Shown here: positions 16,555 through 23,800 of the stretch, one piece after another
How positions within the stretch are numbered: the stretch's first letter is position 1
Layout: every line of letters starts with the position of its first letter
Assembly (NCBI RefSeq): GCF_016680995.1
Contig: NZ_JAEQMG010000041.1
Location: forward strand, 1 to 64,000
DNA length: 64,000 nt
Direction of reading: 5' to 3'
Source of the DNA: Ruminococcus difficilis
GTDB taxonomy: Bacteria > Bacillota_A > Clostridia > Oscillospirales > Acutalibacteraceae
Program-made: the position numbers and the translations under genes
The notes under the pieces: model-generated
The model's database searches: none
Seen by the model: the letters and a program-made list of their open reading frames with translations, nothing else
Told to the model about the DNA's origin: nothing

Positions 16555-17246
16555 TTCAGATCCTCATATTGTTTCTTTATCTTTTGATAGTAGATCCCGG
16601 AATCGACTGTTTCCTGTGTGACGCCGTCCGTGATGGGAGAGACCTCGGCGCATAGCTGCCGCACCTCGTCGATATCGTGCGATACCATGATCGTTTCTCC
16701 GCCGAAATCATCGATGATATCACGAATATAGGGAATCAGCTGATATTTGAGCAGGGTGTCGAGTGAGGAAAACGGTTCGTCCAGCAGCAGTACCTCGGGT
16801 GACGAGGCGAAGATCCGCGCTAAGGCGACACGCTGTTTTTCACCGCCCGAAAGGCTGTCGGGACGGCGGTTCTCCAGTCCGCTGAGTCTGAATCGTTCGA
16901 TCAGCTCACGCAGCTTTTGTTCACGCTTTGCTTTCGGCAGCTTTCGCATACCCGCCGCGATATTGCCGCTGACGGTCATATTCGGGAACAAGGCGTATTC
17001 CTGGAACAGATAGCCGACCCTGCGCTTCTGCGGCAGCAGGTCGATGCGCTTTTCACTGTCGAACAGAACTCTGTCATTAAATTGTATCACACCTCTGTCG
17101 GGCTTTTCAATACCGGAGATACATTTGAGCGTCATGCTTTTGCCCGCGCCGGACGCGCCGAATAGGGCGAGAGTATTGTGATCACATCGGAATCTCGCTT
17201 TCAACGTAAAGCGGTCAAGGCGCTTTTCGATATCCACATACAGCAT
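16551..17246 (-). CDS. modC: Molybdate ABC transporter ATP-binding protein
   Basis: ATPase of the molybdate importer. Walker A is GASGAGKS, the ABC signature is LSGGEKQRVALARI and Walker B is VLLLDEPFSSLD, followed by the switch His in MVSHDIDEV. With 231 residues it lacks the C-terminal mop (molybdate-binding) domain of long ModC. The start is the ATG at 17246, which shares one base with the modB stop (TAATG); the frame stays open further upstream into modB but that extension is not needed. Confidence 0.92.
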   Translation of the reverse strand: MLYVDIEKRLDRFTLKARFRCDHNTLALFGASGAGKSMTLKCISGIEKPDRGVIQFNDRVLFDSEKRIDLLPQKRRVGYLFQEYALFPNMTVSGNIAAGMRKLPKAKREQKLRELIERFRLSGLENRRPDSLSGGEKQRVALARIFASSPEVLLLDEPFSSLDTLLKYQLIPYIRDIIDDFGGETIMVSHDIDEVRQLCAEVSPITDGVTQETVDSGIYYQKIKKQYEDLK

Positions 17247-17911
17247 TACGAGCGCCTCCTTTGCGGCTTTTCGAGCAGATTGATGACTAACAGGACGACG
17301 GCGGAGATGGCGATGTTGATCAGTACCCATTTGAGCGCCAGTTCATCGTTGCCGGTGCGCCAGAGCTGATAGACGGCGGTGGACACGGTGGCGGTCTTGC
17401 CGGGCGTGTAGCCCGCGATCATGGAGGTCGCGCCGTATTCGCCCAGTGCTCTCGCGAATGACAGGACAACGCCCGCAATGATCCCTTGCTTGCAGTAGGG
17501 GATCCGGATGCGCCAGAAGATGTAGGTGTTGGAGAGTCCGAGCGTCCTGCCCGCGTCGGCCAGATTCTCATCGAATCGCTCAAACGCGCCGCGTGCCGTG
17601 CGGTACATCAGCGGAAAAACGATGACGGATACGGCGAAGATCGCCGACCACCACTGCATGGTCAGTCGGATATCCCAATTTTCCAAAAAGAATTCTCCGA
17701 CAGGTCGCTTCGGCCCAAGTACGAGCAGCAAAAGATAACCCACCACCGTCGGCGGTAAGACCAACGGCAGTGTGAAGATGACGTCCAGTATTCCTTTTAA
17801 GACGCGGGGGAGTTTCGCGATATAATACGCCGCCGCGATCCCGAGCAAAAAGACGACGATCGCCGCGATCGCCGCGATCCTGAGGGAATTGTATAGGGGA
17901 TATAAGTCCAT
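17246..17911 (-). CDS. modB: Molybdate ABC transporter permease
   Basis: Integral membrane subunit of the molybdate importer, 221 residues with about five to six hydrophobic helices. The family PLVLPPTVVGYLLL segment and the EAA-type ATPase-contact loop FARALGEYGATSMIAG are both present. The start at 17911 (MDLYPLYNSL) has AGGAG eight bases upstream. A 249-base gap filled with family A and B repeats separates it from modA, so expression of modB may depend on reading through those structures. Confidence 0.93.
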   Translation of the reverse strand: MDLYPLYNSLRIAAIAAIVVFLLGIAAAYYIAKLPRVLKGILDVIFTLPLVLPPTVVGYLLLLVLGPKRPVGEFFLENWDIRLTMQWWSAIFAVSVIVFPLMYRTARGAFERFDENLADAGRTLGLSNTYIFWRIRIPYCKQGIIAGVVLSFARALGEYGATSMIAGYTPGKTATVSTAVYQLWRTGNDELALKWVLINIAISAVVLLVINLLEKPQRRRS

Positions 17912-17948
17912 GATAACTCCTGAAACATGAGTGTTATTGCAAGGCAGA

Positions 17949-17999
17949 AAGCCTCCCTTTTCCAAGGGAGGTGGTGCGAAGCACCGGAGGGTTGTTATA
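17949..17999. repeat. Family A repeat, copy 6 (short form)
   Basis: AAGCCTCCCTTTTCCAAGGGAGG, then GTGGTGCGAAGCACC hairpin and GGAGGGTTGTTAT. This shorter subtype is shared with the copy at 26342. Confidence 0.75.
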
Positions 18000-18025
18000 T
18001 GCCGGTAATCATCACATGACTCTTT

Positions 18026-18159
18026 TGGCGTTGCAGCAATCTCAACCGATATTCAATGTCATTGCGAGGGGCGTGTATTGTAAGGTTGAGATTATCACGT
18101 CGGAACTGCGTTCCTCCTCATAATGACAATTTATATACGCCCGTGGCAATCTCAACCGA
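18026..18159. repeat. Family B repeats between modA and modB
   Basis: A partial copy (GCAATCTCAACCG at 18037), a forward start AATGTCATTGCGAGGGG at 18056, an inverted piece GGTTGAGATTATCACG, CTCATAATGACAA and a last forward end GTGGCAATCTCAACCG that finishes directly at the modA stop codon. Confidence 0.7.
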
Positions 18160-18160
18160 A

Positions 18161-18994
18161 TTACTCAGAGAGCGGCGTAAAGCCGACGCCTTCAAATACC
18201 TCGGACGCTTCTTCTGTCTGTAAGTAGGTGAGAAAGGCTTTTGCCTCCTGTGCGTGAGCGGTTTTGCTCAGTACGGCGGCGGGGTAGATGACCTGTCCGC
18301 ACATTTCCTCGGTGGCGGTATCGGCGACCTTGAGCTTCGCGGAGTACGCGTCGGTCTGATAGATGATACCGCAGTCAACGGTGCCCTCGCTGATATGAGT
18401 GGTGACCTCCTTGACGTTGGAGCCGTAGGTCAGCACGCCCTTCTCCTTCAAAGCATTTTCATCCAAGCCGAAATAGTTGAAGATTTTCTGCGTATACTGT
18501 CCGACGGGCACATCCTCGTTGCCGATCGCCATCAGGATATCGCCGGCTTCAAGGTGCGCTTTCATATCGGCATAGCTTTGGATGCCGGATTTGGAATTCT
18601 CGGCGACACATAGCGCGACCTTGTTTTCGAGCAGGTCGAGACGGGTATCCATGTCGATGTAGCCGCCCTCTTCCAGTCCGTTCATCTGCTTTTGTGCCGC
18701 GGAGATGAAGAGATCGCAGACAGCGCCTTCCTCGATCTGAGTTTTCAGCGTACCGGAGGAATCGAAGTTATAGGTGATCTTTATCTCGGGATGAGTTGCC
18801 TGATAGGTATCGGCGAGGCTTTCGAGCGTTTCGGTCATACTTGCCGCGGCAAATACGACGATCTCGGCCTTTTCGACGGATCTTTCGTCCGCGGTAGCGA
18901 TCGTGGTTTCCTTTGTGCTTTGCTGTTGATTACACGCGCAAAGAACGGCGGTAAGCATCAATACGGATAATACCAGCGCAAATATTTTTTTCAT
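18161..18994 (-). CDS. modA: Molybdate-binding lipoprotein of the ABC transporter
   Basis: Periplasmic-type solute-binding protein anchored as a lipoprotein. The signal peptide ends in a lipobox (LMLTAVLCAC, lipidated Cys about residue 20). The mature part has the ModA start EIVVFAAASMTETLESLA and the GTLKTQIEEGAVCDLFISA segment that lines the oxyanion pocket, then GNEDVPVGQYTQKIF. With 277 residues it has the usual length. First gene of the mod-moa unit; its promoter overlaps that of the divergent IclR gene. Confidence 0.94.
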   Translation of the reverse strand: MKKIFALVLSVLMLTAVLCACNQQQSTKETTIATADERSVEKAEIVVFAAASMTETLESLADTYQATHPEIKITYNFDSSGTLKTQIEEGAVCDLFISAAQKQMNGLEEGGYIDMDTRLDLLENKVALCVAENSKSGIQSYADMKAHLEAGDILMAIGNEDVPVGQYTQKIFNYFGLDENALKEKGVLTYGSNVKEVTTHISEGTVDCGIIYQTDAYSAKLKVADTATEEMCGQVIYPAAVLSKTAHAQEAKAFLTYLQTEEASEVFEGVGFTPLSE

Positions 18995-19026
18995 GATTGA
19001 TCAACCTTTCATTTTCTTTTACATAT

Positions 19027-19055
19027 ATAATAGCATTAATTGACGGTTGACACAA
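19027..19055 (-). promoter_or_regulatory. Possible promoter of modA
   Basis: On the minus strand TTGTGT and TATTAT are 17 bases apart. The -35 region overlaps that of the divergent iclR-type promoter by several bases. Confidence 0.45.
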
Positions 19056-19075
19056 TCAAGGCTGTACCGTATAAT
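19047..19075 (+). promoter_or_regulatory. Consensus promoter of the IclR-family gene
   Basis: A perfect TTGACA-17-TATAAT sigma-A promoter. Its position shows that the regulator starts at the ATG at 19113 and not at the in-frame TTG that coincides with the -35 box. Confidence 0.85.
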
Positions 19076-19112
19076 AGAATTATCGTTCAGTATTACAGAA
19101 TATGGTGATAGG

Positions 19113-19889
19113 ATGATAGATGAAAAAGGGAAAGTAAAAAGCCTGTCAAAGGCGATCGACTTGATGGATATCTTATGTACGGCACGGCGGGGGTTGAGCC
19201 TGAGCGAATTATCCGAACGCTCCGGCTACCCCAAAAGCACCACTCACGCACTGGCTTCCACTCTGCGCGACAGGGGATTGCTTCGCCAACTGCAAAACGG
19301 CGATTACGCCTTGGGATTGCGGCTGTTCGAGTACGGCTCCGCGGTGTCGAGGGGCTTTGACATCAGCGAGCTGTCACGACCGTACTTGGAGAGCCTGAGC
19401 TCCCTGACCGGCGCGAACTCCGTCATCAGTCTGCTTGACGGCGAAAGCGCGGTATCCTTTGATTACGCGGTCAGCTCCTCGGGTGTGCAGATCTTGCCCG
19501 AGATCGGCGTCAGACTGCCGCTCCACTGCACTTCGCAGGGCAAGCTGATGCTGGCATATCTGCCGCAAAGCAGGGTCTTGTCGCTGTTGCGTCGTCAGCC
19601 GATGCGCCAATACACACGGCATACGATCACCGATATAGAAGCATTGAAATCGCAGTTGTCTGATATTTGTCAAAAGGGCTATGCTGTGGAGGACGGCGAG
19701 TATAAGGTGGGATTGCGATCGGTCTCCGCGCCGGTATTCGACGCGAACGGCGAGCTGAAATACGCTTTGACGACGATCGGCTTCTTCCGCCGCGTCAGCG
19801 CCGATGATTTTGTCAACGCCGTCAAGGTGACCGTCGATCAGGCGAAGATGCTCTCCAACGCTTTGGGCTTTTCCGATAAAAACGGATGA
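19113..19889 (+). CDS. IclR-family transcriptional regulator
   Basis: DNA-binding regulator of 258 residues. The N-terminal winged helix covers about residues 8-65 (LSLSELSERSGYPKSTTHAL is the helix-turn-helix), followed by the IclR effector domain with LPLHCTSQGKLMLAYLP and the GYAVEDGEYKVGLRSVSAPVF segment that forms the ligand pocket. It is transcribed away from modA from an overlapping promoter, so control of the molybdate operon is plausible but not shown; IclR proteins normally sense small organic acids, not molybdate. Confidence 0.9.
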   Translation: MIDEKGKVKSLSKAIDLMDILCTARRGLSLSELSERSGYPKSTTHALASTLRDRGLLRQLQNGDYALGLRLFEYGSAVSRGFDISELSRPYLESLSSLTGANSVISLLDGESAVSFDYAVSSSGVQILPEIGVRLPLHCTSQGKLMLAYLPQSRVLSLLRRQPMRQYTRHTITDIEALKSQLSDICQKGYAVEDGEYKVGLRSVSAPVFDANGELKYALTTIGFFRRVSADDFVNAVKVTVDQAKMLSNALGFSDKNG

Positions 19890-19901
19890 TGATATGTAAA
19901 A

Positions 19902-19927
19902 AAGCTGCTTCCGAACGGAAACAGCTT
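19902..19927. terminator. Bidirectional terminator
   Basis: AAGCTGCTTCC-4-GGAAACAGCTT hairpin with A tract before and TCTTTTG after, between the converging IclR and DUF378 genes. Confidence 0.7.
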
Positions 19928-19947
19928 CTTTTGCTTCTATGAGATTA

Positions 19948-20175
19948 TTATGTGGTGCTCGGCTTGAAGTCGCGGTCGCCTGCCTCGGTGGTATCTCTGA
20001 ACAACAGCGAGATACACCATAAAGCTGCCAAAGCAACGACGACATAGACGATGCGGGCGATGATACCCGACTGTCCGCCGAACAGGAACGCTACTAAATC
20101 AAATTGGAACAAGCCCACGGCGCCCCAGTTGATACCGCCGACGATCAGCAGCGATAACGCAATTTTATCCAGCAT
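19948..20175 (-). CDS. DUF378 small membrane protein
   Basis: A 75-residue protein with two transmembrane helices. The N-terminal LSLLIVGGINWGAVGLFQFDLV is the hallmark of DUF378 (YuzA-like) proteins, whose function is unknown. GGAGG lies seven bases before the ATG. Confidence 0.85.
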   Translation of the reverse strand: MLDKIALSLLIVGGINWGAVGLFQFDLVAFLFGGQSGIIARIVYVVVALAALWCISLLFRDTTEAGDRDFKPSTT

Positions 20176-20234
20176 CGGTAAACCTCCTTACAGTAAAACT
20201 GTAATGCTATTGTTTGCCGAAATCACGGGGATAT

Positions 20235-20615
20235 TCATATGACGTTGGTAAAGTAAAGAATTAACACAACAACGGCGATCAGAATCAGTGCGCCCGCGAT
20301 GATGCGAGAGAGAAAGATCGCTTTTTTTAATTTGAATTTGTGGATCATGATCTCGGGAGGGAAGGGGAGAAAGAGATACATCACGCCCAGTATGATCATC
20401 GAGACAGACGCGCCGATCGCGCCGATCCCTTTGGTGAAGGCGTATAAGAAGATACAAATGCCGATGGCAAGTACAAAAATACCGTTGATGACGGAAAAAG
20501 GTTTTTGATATTTTTCGCGCATTTCATAGAATTTATTCGAAGCGTTCTGACATTCGTCGGAACAAAACATCTCATGATAAGAGATCTCTTTCGCGCAGTA
20601 TTCGCATTTTTTCAT
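20235..20615 (-). CDS. Zinc-ribbon membrane protein of unknown function
   Basis: A 126-residue protein. The N-terminus MKKCEYCAKEI with a later CSDEC gives a CxxC ... CxxxC treble-clef pattern likely to bind zinc, followed by an amphipathic helix and three hydrophobic segments (about residues 45-65, 70-87 and 101-124). The start is set at the ATG directly before the Cys motif; the frame is open upstream but that part has no ribosome-binding site and an unlikely sequence. I do not know a function. Confidence 0.7.
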   Translation of the reverse strand: MKKCEYCAKEISYHEMFCSDECQNASNKFYEMREKYQKPFSVINGIFVLAIGICIFLYAFTKGIGAIGASVSMIILGVMYLFLPFPPEIMIHKFKLKKAIFLSRIIAGALILIAVVVLILYFTNVI

Positions 20616-20724
20616 GTTTATCACCACGGGTATTCTAACACGAATCATAAATCTTTGCAACGCCAACTTTCCAATATTGGCAAATTTGTTCAAATATTAG
20701 GCTAATATTTGTAGAAAAAGTGAA

Positions 20725-20753
20725 TTGAAGATTTATGACAGATTTGTTATACT
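20725..20753 (+). promoter_or_regulatory. Promoter of the amylase gene
   Basis: TTGAAG and TATACT with a 17-base spacer, giving a leader of about 60 bases before the start. The leader contains ATAGGATAACTATG and GGTTATCCG, which can pair as GGATAAC/GGTTATCC and may form a small hairpin. Confidence 0.6.
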
Positions 20754-20819
20754 AATTATGAGGATTACTCAGTATAGGATAACTATGTCCGGTTATCCGC
20801 AAATTTTAGGAGGAATAAT

Positions 20820-23800
20820 ATGAAAATGAGACGATTAGTTAGCTTGCTGCTGGCAGTCTTACTCGTTATATCCTGCGTTTCCGTCGGCATTGTTGCTACC
20901 TCGGCAGCCAATGTCGACACAGCGGATACGGCAGCGAACATCGATGTAGCTGCCGCGGGCTCCGCATATGAGGATATGCAGAGTAAGACAACTGTCGAAA
21001 ACAACTACGGTCTGTCCAAGACCGTCAACGACGGTACCATTCTGCAGGCTTGGACTTGGTCCTTCAAGAACATTGAAGCGAACCTCGAGACCATCGCGGA
21101 GCAGGGCTTTACTACCATTCAGGTATCTCCCCCCAATGAGATCAAGAAGGGTACCAAAGGCGCTAAGTTCCTGCAGAACGACGGCCAGAACGGTTGGTGG
21201 ATGTTCTATCAGCCCGCAGGCTTCCAGCTGAACAACAGCACTGATAACGCGCTGGGCACTAAGGCTGAGTTCATTTCTCTGTGCGACAAAGCACATGAGA
21301 TGGGCCTGAAGATCATTGTTGACGCGGTTATCAACCATATGGGTACTAAGGAAGGCGACGATAACAACACCTCGACCGATCCGATGTCCCATGTCACCCC
21401 TAAGGCTCAGAGCTTTGAGCCCGAGATCTATAACAACAAGCTGTTCCATTCTCCTTGGGAACAGATGAAGTACATCGAGAGCAACAGCGATACCGCGACC
21501 TCTACCTATGACCTTACCCGTAGATGCACCTCCGGTCTGCCCGACTTAAAGACAGAGGACAGCCGTGTACAGAAGGCGATCTATGATTATATGGAAGAGC
21601 TCGTACAGGCTGGCGCCGACGGCTTCCGTTTTGACGCTGCAAAGCATATCGAGACTCCCGATGATATTTCTCAGTACAGATCCGATTTCTGGACAAACAC
21701 CTTAAAGAAGGTTCAGAACGCTCACACCGATAAGGAGATCTACGCTTACGGTGAGATCCTGAACTCCTGCGGTATCGGCCGTCCCTACAGCATGTACACC
21801 AAGCTGATGGATGTTACCGATTCCAAGGGCTACTGGCAGATCAACAACGCTGTTAAGAGCGGCGGCGCTATCGGCGAGTGGAACAACGCTACTCCCGGTT
21901 ATCCCAGTTCTAACTTCACCGCGTCCAACGCGATGCTGTGGGATGAATCCCATGATACTTATGTTGACAAGTCCACTACCGACCTGAACACCACTCAGCG
22001 CGGTAAGATCTGGGCTCTGGTCGCGGGCCGTGCGGGTATCTCTTCCGTATACCTTGCTCGTCCTTCCGATAACACCAATACCAACGATCTGTACAACATC
22101 TCTATCGGTGAAGCGCGCAAGACCTCTTGGTCCAACGCTACCACCAAGGCGATCAACCAGTTCCATAACTACTTCATCGGTCAGTCCGAGTATTGCACCA
22201 GCAACTACAGCAATACTGCTTACATCGAGAGAGGTAACTCCGGCGCGATGATCGTCAACCTCGGCGGCACCACCGCGAAGAACGTTACTCTGACCAACCA
22301 CAGACTGACTCCGGGCAGCTATAAGGACGCTATCACCGGCGCTACCTTCACAGTTACCAGCTCCCAGATCAAGGGTGCGGTCGGCTCTACCGGTGTTGCG
22401 GTAATCTATGAGAACAATGAGGCTCCCAAGCCCACTGATCCTCCCAAGCCTACCGATCCGCCCGAGACCTACATCCTCGGCGACGTTGACGGCAACAAGA
22501 CTGTTGATTCCATCGACGTTTCCATGATCATGCGTTTCAGCATCAACACACAGACTCTGACCGATAAGCAGAGCCGTGCGGGTGATGTTGACGGCGACGG
22601 CTTCGTTACCGTTATCGACGCTACGCTGATCCAGCGTTATCTTGCGAATAAACCCGTCAAATATGACATCGGTAAGGAAGTGACTGTACAGCCCGTACAG
22701 CCCACGATTCCTCCTATTGTTATCCCGACCACCGGTCCCGATGATCCGACTGAGCCCGATCCCGATCAGGGCGGCACCATCATCTTCTCCAACAACAAGG
22801 GCTTCAGTTCTGTTAACATCTACTACTGGGCTGATGGTAATGAGCCCGTAGAGTGGCCCGGCGTTCCGATGACCTCTATCGGCATGAACGAATACGGTGA
22901 AGAGAGATTCACCTTCGATCTGCCCGCGGGCATGACCAATTACATCATCAACGACGGTACTCAGCAGACTGTTGACATTCCGTTCAACGGTTCTACCGGC
23001 GTTTACATGACCGATCAGGATGCTGAGGGTCATTACAATGTTGAATTCTACGCTATCGACCCGACTCCCGGACCCGGACCCGGACCTGATCCCGATCCCG
23101 ATGTTCAGGGCTCCTTCCTGCTGACCGACAACTTCGGTTGGGGAAGTGCCTATGTCTATGCTTGGGACGATGACGGCAATGAGCTCTACGGCGCATGGCC
23201 GGGTTCCGCTCAGGCTGAGACTACTCAGAATGAGTACGGCGAGACTCAGTTCAGATGCTATATCCCCAAGGGTGCTACCGGCGTTATCCTGAGCAACGGT
23301 AACGGCGAGCAGACCGAGGACATCAAGGACTTCTCCTATGACGGTTACTGGATGAATGGCTCCAAGAATGACCAGGGTCATTACAAGGTCATCGGCTGGA
23401 ACTCCGACGGTTCCGGCGGTTCTGTAGAGCCCACACCCGATTATCCTGTCAAATCTACCTTCCTGCTGACCGACAACTTCGGTTGGGGTCAGGCGTATGT
23501 CTATGCATGGGATGCGGATGATAATAAGATCTACGGCGAATGGCCGGGCTCCGCTATGGCAGAGACCACTCAGAACGAGTACGGCGAGACTCAGTTCAAG
23601 TGCAATGTTCCCGAGGGCGCTGTCGGCGTGATCCTGAGCAACGGTAACGGTGCTCAGACCGAGGACATCACTGACTTTACCTATGACGGTTACTGGATGA
23701 ACGGTTCCAAGAACGATCAGGGTCACTACCTCGTAACAGGTTGGAGAGCTGACGGTTCTGACGAGCCTACTCCCACACCCACTCCTACTCCCGATCCCAC

